Source: Pyrenula massariospora | Lineage: Eukaryota > Ascomycota > Eurotiomycetes > Pyrenulales > Pyrenulaceae | Reading direction: 5' to 3' | DNA length: 64,000 nt | NCBI GenBank assembly: GCA_021030905.1 | Contig: JAGFMI010000013.1 | Span: 620,001 to 684,000, forward strand | In this document: piece after piece, positions 1 to 9,738 of the stretch | Numbering within the stretch: the stretch's first letter is position 1 | Layout of the letters: each line of letters opens with the position of its first letter | Program-made: the position numbers and the translations under genes | The notes under the pieces: model-generated | What the model saw: the letters and a program-made list of their open reading frames with translations, nothing else | The model's database searches: none | What the model was told of the DNA's origin: nothing

Positions 1-1239
1 AGGATGGGGAGGCAAACGGGAGCGGGAGTGGGAATGAGAACGGGCATGCGACTGCGATGGAGGGCGTCACGACGGAAAGCGGGGGCGTGCCATTGCCGGT
101 TGCGATGGAAACTTGATGTAGGTTGTGCTCTTCGTGATGAGATTCTGGATTGGCGTTGTGGGGTGGTGGCTATTAGTTGGTGTATTGTTCGCAGAGCAGG
201 CGTTCTTGAAAGATCGTTTCGAAGCGCGAGCTTGATGACGGGCACCATAGCGGGTTTGTTACTTCGCGTCAGAGAAGCTTTATTTTTGTAGATCCTCACC
301 GACAAGTGTACGAAGGGTTCTATCGGACGTTTAGGCAAGGGTCATGGGGTGTTGATTGGCTTCCAGGGCTTGAGAAGCTTAGTGGCGCAGGAGACTTGAG
401 TATGAAACGTTATCCTCAATGGAGAATTGCCTCACTGGCAAGTTTTACAATATCACCTCGTGGACTTGGTTGGACTTACGTGAAAGAGGGGAATCTTACG
501 TTATGCGATGTATGTAATATGCTTCATGATACGTCGACCCATGGCTCACCGTAGACCCCTCATATTCGATTCGGGCAACCCTGGTTCGACTATCTACCTA
601 TTCTTTACTAGGTATATCCGAAGGGAATTAATCCTATACAATCGATGTACAGGCTAGCTTAGAGAAGTACAGGTCTTGTGAAAGTGATGTACAGAGCCAT
701 TTGGTTCAGTAGGAGCAAGTTCTCTCTTCTATTTTCACAATCCGATATTGCCAGAACAGCCTGCCTTCATGAATTGCAACCAGCACGAACTTGTGCTCTA
801 AGGCTCATTCAGATATTTGATTCTGAGGTCCGTGATGCGCTTGACCGTGCCACTTCTCTGCCGCACAGCATCGACATGGAGTCTAAATTTTCGCTTTGTT
901 GATCAATCCAACCGCCCCCACCAGGATCAATCGTCAAAATCCTCTCTAGTCTCCACAAATGGCATCGTCGTCCGAGGTCTAAAGAAGCCTTTTCTTCCGA
1001 CTTAGCGTGGGCATTATCACGAGTCATAAGGTAAGCAATTTCCCATCTATCAATAAAAAGACAATTTTCATGTGTATCCTTCTTTCGAGATTATTAAGAC
1101 CTCTCCTCTCTACACATCAGAACATCTAGCGGGCATCATCGAGCTAATCGCGCACCACCTTCCAAGTTTCCCTCAGTCCCTAAACCAAACCCCTCAAAAG
1201 TCCCCCTCGCTAAAACCCTATTCTCTCAAATCATCATCC
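1..1239. other. left-edge region without a supported gene
   Basis: Only short open frames without family features are visible. The stretch just upstream of 1240 is rich in pyrimidines (CTCCTC, CCCTC), as is common in fungal promoters and leaders, and probably contains the promoter of the DUF4267 gene. The first few hundred bases may be the tail of a gene outside the window, but nothing in the reading frames supports this. Confidence 0.4.
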
Positions 1240-1659
1240 ATGCCTCTCTCCTCCTCCCACATCCTCCCCCTCCTCTCCTCCGCCCTCGCCACCTTCCCCC
1301 TCGCCCTCGGCCTCAACGCCCTCTTCCGCCCCCGCGCCGCCCTCTCCCTCTTCCAATTCCCCATCACCCCAACCTCCCACACCGACGCCCAACTCGCCGA
1401 CGCCCTGATCATGCTCTACGGCGCACGCGACATCTTCATGGGCCTCGCCATGGGCGCGGCGGCCTGGGCCGCGCGGGGCAACAACGAGCGCGCACGCAAG
1501 GCGGCGGGGCTGATTCTGATCGTGGGCGCGGGCGTCGTTGGGGTGGATGGGTGGGTGTGTGAGGGGTTAGTGGAAGGGGCGGGGTGGAACCACTGGCCAC
1601 TGGCGCCGGTGATGGTGGGATTGGGGGGTGCGATGATGGGGGTGTTTGATCGGGTTTGA
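1240..1659 (+). CDS. DUF4267-type small integral membrane protein
   Basis: Single-exon gene for 139 residues. The ATG at 1240 was chosen because residues upstream of it are low-complexity, while the sequence after MPLSSSHILP forms the first hydrophobic segment. About four membrane segments are visible, at roughly residues 8-25, 45-70, 85-105 and 112-135. The middle carries ALIMLYGARDIFMGLAMG, typical of fungal DUF4267 proteins. Members are small four-helix membrane proteins found mostly in ascomycetes; no biochemical role is established. The sense strand is strongly C-rich in the first half (CTC, GCC, TTC codons) and abruptly G-rich in the second (GTG, GGG). A tRNA on the opposite strand lies 560 bases downstream. 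Family call is from pattern memory, fairly sure; function unknown. Confidence 0.75.
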   Translation: MPLSSSHILPLLSSALATFPLALGLNALFRPRAALSLFQFPITPTSHTDAQLADALIMLYGARDIFMGLAMGAAAWAARGNNERARKAAGLILIVGAGVVGVDGWVCEGLVEGAGWNHWPLAPVMVGLGGAMMGVFDRV

Positions 1660-2218
1660 GATGACGTAGTAGGTACGGATGCTGAGAGGGAGTGGTATTG
1701 GGTGATGGGTGGAATGAAGTGAATCGCGGGATTCATCCTTTTAGCGTCAAAATACTTGCGCCAGCGGTACTTTTGCTTCTCAATCTGATTATAATATTTC
1801 CACATTACCAGCTCTCCCCGAAACACAGAATGGCAACGTTTTTCTCTTCAAGCAATAACGTAATCCATTCCTCAACGTACAGTGCCTGAAGCAACAAGCT
1901 CAATGAACGGTGCAGGTCGGTAGCCGCATCCCGCATCGACTCTGTTACATGAAATCGAGCCGAGATATTATTACACTCATGTTACGCGAGCCGCGACATC
2001 GACCCAGACCATTCAAAAATGACTCCGACCAGAGACATAAAACCTCTTCCACCTTGTCAAGACAGATATCTATTCCCTGATCCTCCCTTGATCAATCCCC
2101 GTCATCAAGGACCGTGTTCCGCTCAGCTAGCGGCCCCGCTCCCCTCTCCCTTCCCATCCCGCTCCCGCGCCCTGAGCAAACCCCGCCTCAATCAACTCAA
2201 CAAGAAGAAAAAAAAGCT
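1660..2218. other. intergenic stretch before tRNA
   Basis: No gene is supported. It holds the probable 3' end of the DUF4267 transcript and, at its right end, the oligo-A tract (T-tract on the minus strand) that ends the tRNA transcript. Confidence 0.4.
2207..2216 (-). terminator. RNA polymerase III T-tract terminator of the tRNA
   Basis: Directly downstream of the tRNA 3' end on the minus strand the sequence reads GC followed by eight T residues. A run of four or more T is the standard Pol III stop, so its position supports the tRNA being a transcribed Pol III unit. Confidence 0.75.
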
Positions 2219-2374
2219 TGGTAGGAGTGGGGCTCGAACCCACGAGGATCTCTCCACTTGAATAACATTAAGTTTCAGTTCAGAAAGTAACTTACTACGA
2301 GTTATTAGCAACGAAAATAAAATAACTAGAGCTCTACGTGCAGTCAAGCGCCTTAACCACTCGGCCATCCTACC
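2219..2374 (-). tRNA. type II (Leu-like) tRNA with a long intron and an unexpected anticodon
   Basis: The minus strand folds as a complete class II tRNA. The acceptor stem GGTAGGA pairs with TCCTACC and is followed by discriminator A. The D arm is GCC-GAGTGGTTAA-GGC. The anticodon stem CTTGA pairs with TCAAG, a 13-nt variable arm follows, and the T arm is GTGGG-TTCGAGC-CCCAC. A and B boxes are intact and a T8 terminator follows. About 72 extra bases interrupt the anticodon loop, at or next to the usual intron site. The body and the A73 discriminator resemble eukaryotic tRNA-Leu(UAA), but with the intron placed after position 37 the anticodon reads GCA (Cys), not a leucine or serine anticodon. 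It may be a mis-coding Leu-type tRNA, a gene with an intron at an unusual position, or a tRNA interrupted by an insertion. The fold is clear; the identity is not. Confidence 0.75.
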
Positions 2375-3072
2375 AAAATTTATCTCGCCCAGGACCGTCA
2401 AAAAACTTAAATATACGTGCTATATAATTTTAATCAAAGTATCACCCAAATTGATATCCTCACGAATCTCCCCAACATTAACTAGTCCCAAAAGCCCCTA
2501 CCAAGCCCCCTAAACCCCACCACCACCACCAATATAACAGCGCAATAGAGGCACCTTCAGGAGAACCAAGCGTTCGTCTAGCAACGCTGTCAGCGTCGGT
2601 ACAGTACCTGGAACCTCACGGAATCATAGGCCAATCCTGCTATCGATATCTTTGCTGCCTACATCACAACCATCATTCGGACCTGCTTCGGTCCTCCTGT
2701 TACGTTGTTCTGTGGCTGATCGCTGACGCTGACAATAAAGGTAAAGAAGTATTACGGAACGGAGTTGAAACCCCCTTTTAAGAACCATGCTTGAACGGTG
2801 CGAATCCATTAAACCTGCCGGAGGTTCCCTGGCGGTCTTTAAAATAATTAAGAGACCTTTTTTTGTCCTTATATAGCAAGGTTCACCATTGTCTGCGTTC
2901 CTTTCCAGATGCTTAGCGTTTCGTCCAAAAGCAATAAGCAAGCAGAGATCCTGTCCATCCCGTTCGGAGAAGAAACGAGTGCTCAACCTGTTCTAGGTCT
3001 TCCTATCTCCAACACTGATCTCAGATATAGTTCTCGCCAGTATCGGATGCCAGATCTTCAAGCTCGTCGTCC
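2375..3072. other. gene-free stretch between tRNA and Clr5 gene
   Basis: No supported gene. The 120-codon minus frame at 2624-2986 has no recognisable family and no splice partners. The right part probably carries the 3' UTR of the Clr5-domain gene. Confidence 0.4.
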
Positions 3073-5791
3073 TCAGCCGTCGAACCACGACGTTTCTGGC
3101 ATGTATATATACTCCGTTCGGCTCCACTCCTCCATATTCGAAAAGTAATCGCTGCATGCCTCGTTCACGCAGACGCAGTCAACATCCTTGGCTTGATAGA
3201 ATCTTCCACAGTCGCAGTACTCATTCATCATGGCATTCTCAGTTAGTGGCACGTGAATGCGTTGTTCGGATTGGAGATTTTTGAGCACAGCTTGTAAGTC
3301 GAGGCGATGGGAGACCCATGGATTGCCAGCTTCGATGCGTCGATAGGTCAGAAGCTCGGTTTGGACGGCCGCCCAGAGATCGCGGAGCGTAAGGTCGCCA
3401 TGGAAATGATTGATGCGATGGCAGTGCATGCATTTAGTTCGGTCTGGTGAGGCCGGCTCTTCGCTAGTATTGTCTAGTATCATTGAATTTCCATCTAGAT
3501 TTACCCATGTCGATTGGCTTTGAAGGGGACCGCTTACCCTCTTTCGAGTATTTTTGGCACAACTGATGAGCCGGTAGAAGACGTACCATCCAGTTTGTGT
3601 ACAGTTCGGCCAGGAATTGCACAGATTCAGAGTGACATAATTAGCGAGTTCCAACGTATCGGTTTCTTTGTGTGTACATTCATCGGCTGTGTCGATGTGG
3701 AAGAGGGCTTGCACTGACAGTTCGACTCGCTCGGTCGGATCGGCTCCTAGGCTCAACAAGCAAAGCAGGCATGCAATAACTCCAAATAAATCTTCGTCTT
3801 CAAATCCTTTTTGCGCAAGCATGCAAGCTACCATGACAAGCGTTTGCAAGGGCGTCAGCTCTAGCTTGCGGCCACAGTCCACATTGGCGCATCTTGATAA
3901 AAATAAGCCGGACGGGATGTTGACATCCGGTCCCCAAGAACAACTGAAAAGACGTGATATACAATGACAAATAGCTTGAGCAGAGGTATGACAGAACTTG
4001 TGCTTCCAGTGGCCTGGAATAGATGGCTTTCCCTGATCTAGCAGCCTGCGAACGCAGTCAGAGTCAGCGTCCCATCTTCCACACACGCTGACTTCTTCGC
4101 CTATAAAGAGTCTTTCTCGCTTGCGACTTGCATCAATGTCACCAATTTTGCAGCGAGAATGAGATTTCAGAATAGACAACATTAGCACATCCAAAATGGT
4201 GTAGCCGTGAGAATCAACGTAGAGCTCTCGCGGCGATAGCTCCATTGGATTGTGAATGAGCGTACAGACGATATTACAGCACGGATACGACCCATCCAGA
4301 TACGCAGCCGCTAAGTGATAAGGGTAAACTTCGCTCACGTCCATGCCTAAGGAGTGGATTTTGCCAGAGAGTTGCATGATCAAGTCGACGTTGCGACCCA
4401 TGATGCTGAACGCGAATGCATCAATAATTAGGTCTTCTTTCTGTCTGCGACATCTTCTGAGAAGCCGAGGCACGTCTGCTGGGAGACCGTCTGCGGTAAG
4501 GTTGCTGAAGTCATTACTTTCAAGGCCATCCCTAAGTTTCTCCAGGAAATCGTCACCATCCAACCAATCTTGGGGCCAGTCTTTCCAATTTCTAACGGCG
4601 TCGAGATCATCCTCATCTTCGGATAGTGGAATGCCAGCTCCATAATAAGTATCGGCATGGACACTCCATCGACATAGATCTGACGGCTTCGTACTGTCAC
4701 CTGCGGTTGAGGCATCTTGTGGGGAACTTGCAATGAACGGGCTTGAAGCACTAGTGCCAGGCGTGTTTGCAGCAGAGATTGTCATGTTCTCAAACCCCTT
4801 CCCAAGATCCAGGAGCTGTGCATTCCAATCTCGTGGGCCTTTACCCCAGTACCTCGCGCTTTTGAAAGCGAATAGCCAAAATTGATATTGCCATGTATAT
4901 AGCATCCTGTAAGGCGTCAATGTCTGATTTAGGGGTGATCGGTATCTTACCCTCGATCCTGCTTTGACAATTCCATAGCTAGCCTGGCGTGATCACCTTG
5001 AAGAAGCAATTTTGCTCTATCAAGCTTTGCTTTCTCTATCAGCGCTTGGGTCAAAGGGGACGGAGCATTCAAAGCCATGTCAACTCCAGTCTCAGCGGCT
5101 GGAGTGCTAGCGATAGAAAAGGCACCTTCCGGAGTTAAGATATTGGCTGAATATGGGGACGAATGCTCCATAAATGACGAATGTGAACGAAGAAGAGCTC
5201 GAGGAGGAAGGTTCCAGCCCGCGAAGCTGTGTAGGGTGAGCCAGAGAAACCTAAGCTTTGACATTCCCTGAAGAAAAAACTTACATTGGTTTTCCAAAAT
5301 TGATTCTAGGGCCAGGATAGGCGTCAGTTTCTCGCAAGGCTAGGGCGGCTTCTGATGTAGGCCCTAGCAGATTTCGAATTTCGTCCTTAACCATACGTCG
5401 AGTTCTGCTCTTTATGCTGGCATTATTTCTTTTGAAATTTGTTGATTTGCCTCGGTTTGCCCGTGACAAGACAACATCAGAGACTGTGGCTTTCTGCGTT
5501 GACTCTATACTTCTTTTCAACTTCCATTTCTTGTTGATGCGGTATTTGTATTCGCTTTCACTTCGCAAGACGATCAGAACTCAAAGGATAAAGGCTCTTT
5601 TCGTAGATAGGTATCAGCACGTACAAAGCATCGAAGTTGTGAAGTCGGCGAATCTCCTCCTTGACTTCCGAGAGCTTTCTTTTCTCGATGATATAGAGCC
5701 TAATAATCTCTGGTTTAAGATGTTCCCATTTCTCTGCTTGGGGAAGGTAGTGTAGCTCTGTCGAGCCTTCTCGCAAAGGTGCAATATCCAT
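3073..5791 (-). CDS. Clr5-domain protein with Cys-rich C-terminus
   Basis: Rebuilt as four exons on the minus strand: 5791-5625, 5560-5285, 5226-4951 and 4906-3073, giving about 850 residues. Introns have GTACGT, GTAAGT and GTAAGA donors and keep frame. Residues about 15-65, split by intron 1, form a Clr5 domain: EKWEHLKPEIIRLYI, then LHNFDAFESEYKYRI and NKKWKLKR. Clr5 is named after a fission-yeast silencing factor and usually sits at the N-terminus of large fungal orphan proteins, where DNA binding is suspected. The rest is mostly helical. The C-terminal 150 residues carry clustered cysteines (CMHCHRINH; CDCGRFYQ; CVCVNEAC) that could bind zinc. The first ATG after the in-frame TTG at 5797 was taken as start. 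No catalytic motif is seen. Confidence 0.7.
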
Positions 5792-5797
5792 GTCCAA

Positions 5798-7557
5798 TTT
5801 CGCCTCAGTGAAGAGCTATTGGAATTCAGGACATTAAAAACATTGGAAATGGAAGTATCATTCGGCAAAGCAGAGAAGGAAGCAAGAGAAGGACATGAAA
5901 GAGCAAGAAATAGGCGGGCTTCCCCATAGCAAGCGGCCCAGCAACAAGGACATGCGGGTACAGGGCACTGTCATGCACATGTAGCTGATGCCTAGCAACC
6001 CAATTTACCAAACCCCGGGAGGGCCAAGGAATGCAAAAGGGGAAGATCCAGTCAAGGACTGCAGATAGGAACATGGTGTGGCCAGGTCTTGCTGAAGGGA
6101 ACAGTGCAAGGCAACCGTTAGACCGGTCCCTGTGCGCGCTTGTGTCACACATTTGAGGAGGTCCTCGGGATCTGTCGAGAGGGAGCCTCGCGCGCGAGAG
6201 TCCTGATATTACGGCTCGAATCACCGTAGGTTGGCCGTTACACACATGCAGCCACGATGTGCCGTGGTGGTGTGCAGGCGTGGCAGGTTGTGGGTCTTGT
6301 GGGGCCAGATGGCCGAATGCCAAGCCTTTCAAAAGAGTTCGTTCCACTGAGATGGCATGCCCTCAACGACGTCGTCATATCAGGTCGGAAAGACTATGGC
6401 CTGAGGAAAAGAATCTCCCCCTAACAACGAAAAGACGCCCCCTTCATATCTTGGGACAAGGGGTCGGAAATGGCGGTCTGGCGGCGGAAGCGCTGAGTGT
6501 AATAGGAAAGCTCCTATCAAACGCCAATCTTCAATCGGCGACCACATATTGCGCCCACCGAGCTTGACAAAAGTGTCAACACCAACGATAGCCTTCAGAC
6601 GGAAAGCCCCCCTTTCGCCCTTCGCTCTTCCGTCGGCGCTGCGCAATGTCATATGCAAGGCAGCGGGTGACCTTTGTGGCTTCTCTGTGAATCAAGTTGG
6701 CCAGATCGGCCGTTGACTATGCCGCTTGCACCGGAAATACCGTTTTGTTCCCTGCCTCAGAAACCGCGATGAAAAGTCTGAAATTACACTAGACAGAATC
6801 GAGGAAATGTCTGGGAGCATCCATGGCCATTGTCGAGACCGTTATACGAACTGGCCTGCCTTCGATGACAGGTGAACGACAAGAGGAGCGTCGTATACCA
6901 CACAATGCCTTGTCATACGCTGGGAACGTCACTAATAGACATCAAAGGCGTGCGTTGTCCGGTAGCTCCATTTCTAGTGACGGTCCGCCTTCGCCACTCG
7001 TCAGTACTACATTGTATCCTCACATCACTCGGTCTCATACGTCGCATTTTCGCTATCACAACACGATTCCGCATCCCGGTTCTAGCATCAAGATTCCTTA
7101 CCGACCTCCAAACACTAGCATTTGATCGTCATACTCTGGCATTCTTTGTTCGTTTCCTCTTGACCGTCTTTACAGACACTATGTTTCGTCCATCATGTAT
7201 TTCATGACCGAGATTATCTCTCTATTAGGTGATGCTCAATTGCTTGTGCCGTAATGAATCCACTTTTCAATGATCCCTGTTCTGCTTTGAGTGGGTTCAA
7301 CTGCCCCCGGAATACCTGGCCCATGGCCCTTTGCTGGACAAGAAAGTTTCTGAACCCGCCAACAGCCGATCCAGCCAAACCGCGAATGCTGCGATAGCAG
7401 GCTATAAAAGGTTGATATTACCTGAGCTTCTTTCATTCTTTTGATCCTATTTAGCATTATATCTCATTCTCCGATCTAGCCCCCGTACTTTCTAGAGCAG
7501 AATCTTCGTCACAGCCCTCGCACAAGTGCTAGCCTTACCCTCAGAAACACCAAAGCC
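5798..7557. other. 1.8-kb gap without a supported gene
   Basis: The longest frames (173 codons at 5826-6347 on the minus strand, about 100-111 codons near 6259-7207) have biased composition, no family likeness and no coherent splice partners. Part is presumably the promoter of the Clr5 gene. No repeat or transposon structure was recognised. Confidence 0.4.
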
Positions 7558-8161
7558 ATGGCACAAGAGGGAATGGAAAGTGCTCTGACCAAGCAGTGAG
7601 AGCCCTGTCTCAGCAATTCGGCCATTGCAGCTGACTATTTTCAGCTCTAAGCGTTCAGATAGCGGACTCTATCGTCATCAAGAATCTGAAGGCCAGTCCA
7701 AGCCCAATGCCCAAACTGGCCCTTCTGCTCGTGGCCAACACTCGGCGCGCAACCCAGCTCCGAAGCCCGCGTCCATTTTCATGCCGGCAGCTAATAACCG
7801 TTCCTGTGCTGCTGTCGGCCATGAGAGCCTGCAAGCCAACATCACCAACCTCGAGGGCGAGAAGAGCTTTCCCAACGACAAGTCGTTGACTGAGCACTAT
7901 ATCCGCCATGCCGGAGGATGGGCTTCCACTACCACGGCCGACCAAATGCTCGGCCCTTACCCTCCACCCCTCTGCGCGTATCACAAGTCTCTATTCCAGA
8001 ACCTTACCGGAACCCCGGAAGACTCTCAAGGGCACGATCCTTTTAAACGATTCCTCTCCGAAGACCCCTTCGCGTCCCTTCGCTACCTGAACGAAGTCAC
8101 CCTGTCGTCCTTCACGACATGTTCTTCCTGCGCGGCTCTCCGCAACGATACAACTCTCTAG
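7558..8161 (+). CDS. small hypothetical protein, two exons
   Basis: Proposed exons 7558-7595 and 7645-8161, separated by a 49-nt intron with a GTGAGA donor, GCTGAC branch site and TTTTCAG acceptor. The spliced product is 184 residues starting MAQEGMESALTKH. No family is recognised. The N-terminal half is rich in Ser, Pro, Ala and Gln and looks disordered. The second half is better composed (SLTEHYIRHAGGW; DPFKRFLSEDPFASLRYLN) and ends with CSSCAAL. There is no signal peptide or membrane segment. The good splice signals and steady frame favour a real gene, but it may be lineage-specific. Confidence 0.45.
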
Positions 8162-8651
8162 CACAGCAGTGTCTCGCCTGTTCCACGTCTACCAGTTCTC
8201 CCAGCTTCATACCAGCAATCCGCCCTTTCGACGTCAACGAACCATCGATCAATTGTCAACGCATTTTCAACCTTTTAAGAGGCCATATGATAGAGATGAC
8301 GTGGAATGAAACGCCCTCAAGCCGAGCTTATCCTTGAAATCTCTGCTGACGATTCCATGGGCTGCAAGACTCGAAGAGATACTTTGCTTCGGCTGTGCAG
8401 GATATTAGTCTGTCTATCAATAACAAATCAGAACATCTCAATATCATACTATTCCCAAGCCATGTAATTCTCCGTGTCCAAGCCCCAAGTAGACCCCTCC
8501 ACTCCCGTCTCGGACACCATCCAGTTGTGTAGGACCTCATTTGCAAACCTTGACAAATGAGCGACAAAGCCAAAGGGACGCGCGTTACCTAAAAGGGTCT
8601 ATTAATGGTAAGTTTCCTCCGGTCGCCATGCCAAGACACGGGAGTTCTTTT

Positions 8652-8848
8652 GCCTCGCAGGAAATCAGCGCGTAATCGGCGGATTTTATCTATAGCAAAA
8701 CAAATGTAGTAAAAATCGCCTCGCAGGAGTTCAGTCGGTTAACAGCCAGTTTTCACCTGCAGCAAGACAAATGTAGTAAAAATCGCCTCTGAGGAATTGA
8801 GTAAGCAGAACAGCCGGATCCATCCGTCGCAAAATAAATGTAGTAATA
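8652..8848. repeat. degenerate 66-bp tandem repeat, three copies
   Basis: Three successive units start with GCCTC near 8652, 8718 and 8785 (periods 66 and 67) and end with AAATGTAGTAA. The start and end of each unit are conserved and the middles differ, so this is an old minisatellite-like duplication. No reading frame crosses it. Confidence 0.8.
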
Positions 8849-9010
8849 TGCGGGCTGCTTGACTCTCGTCAGGCTGCACTAGTCTGCGCAAGCCGCACTC
8901 AATCTGTTCCCCTTTCGGTCTTGTGGCTGAGGCTCCGATCAGAGGTCTATTCGTTGTACCAATGAGTTACCGATGGACAGGAAAGGCTAACTATATCGTG
9001 GGATTCACGG

Positions 9011-9066
9011 TCTACGAGAAAATCGTCATTCTATCTTCCGAAAGGGTTTACGAGAAAGTCGTCATT
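9011..9066. repeat. short direct repeat, two copies 36 bp apart
   Basis: A 20-base unit at 9011-9030 recurs at 9047-9066 with two differences (TCTACGAGAAAATCGTCATT against TTTACGAGAAAGTCGTCATT). The function is unknown; it could be a factor-binding pair or chance duplication. Confidence 0.6.
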
Positions 9067-9364
9067 CAACATTTCACAAGCCCTCGATAGATTACCGTGA
9101 CGCAGATCTATCGTGTTTTACTACAGTCTACTCTCGTTTCACGTAGACTCGGCAGCACACCTCCACTACAAACCACTCACATCCACCCCCAAACCCTTAA
9201 TCACGTGTGAAAACAAAATCACAATTATACTACTAATTGTAACAATACGCGATTTCTCCGCCTGCACACACACGCGGGGCAGCGCAGAAGAAAAAAAACC
9301 GCATTAAAAGGCTAAGGTATCGAGTGTGTGTGTGTACGTGCAAAAAAAAAAGCGACCCGTGAGT

Positions 9365-9370
9365 TTTATT
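9365..9370 (-). promoter_or_regulatory. candidate poly(A) signal AATAAA
   Basis: The minus strand reads GCTGAATAAAACTC, about 370 nt downstream of the stop codon of the proline-rich protein gene. Position and sequence fit a polyadenylation signal, but fungal genes use this motif loosely. Confidence 0.35.
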
Positions 9371-9738
9371 CAGCACAAGGTCTGTCCGCGGAGTGCCCCC
9401 CACCTGCCTGATCACACATGCGTGCGCGAGAAAGTGCCCCCATCCATGACCGGGGGAAAAAGCTCTTGCAAAGTTCGATGAAAAACGAAATGCGAGGTCT
9501 GCCCCCCGCTTGCTTTAGTAGTAGCCCTGAAAAGCCCATGTGCGTATACCACATTCCAGCACTTGGCATCCTATGGTAGATAGAGTAGTAAACAACCTGC
9601 CCGTAAGACCGTGGAGGATGTGTGATCTTAGATGGCTGATGTCCCTGCAGCATTGAGACTGCCATGAGACGCCATTTATGGTGAATATCTTGCGGCACAA
9701 AGTGATGACAATAGCGGCCTCTATATCATCGAGACCGC

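Larger units (their letters stand above)
8162..9738. other. 1.6-kb intergenic region with repeats
   Basis: No supported gene. It contains a 66-bp tandem repeat, a short 20-bp direct repeat, a GT-rich/A-rich patch near 9320-9350, and the 3' flank of the large proline-rich protein gene with a possible poly(A) signal. Short frames here have no family features. Confidence 0.5.

Noticed and set aside
2624-2986. 120-codon minus-strand frame
   Set aside because: No recognised family and no coherent continuation; treated as chance.
5826-6347. 173-codon minus-strand frame upstream of the Clr5 gene
   Set aside because: Composition (Pro, His, Leu, Ser-rich) is non-specific, with no splice partner that joins it to the Clr5 exons.
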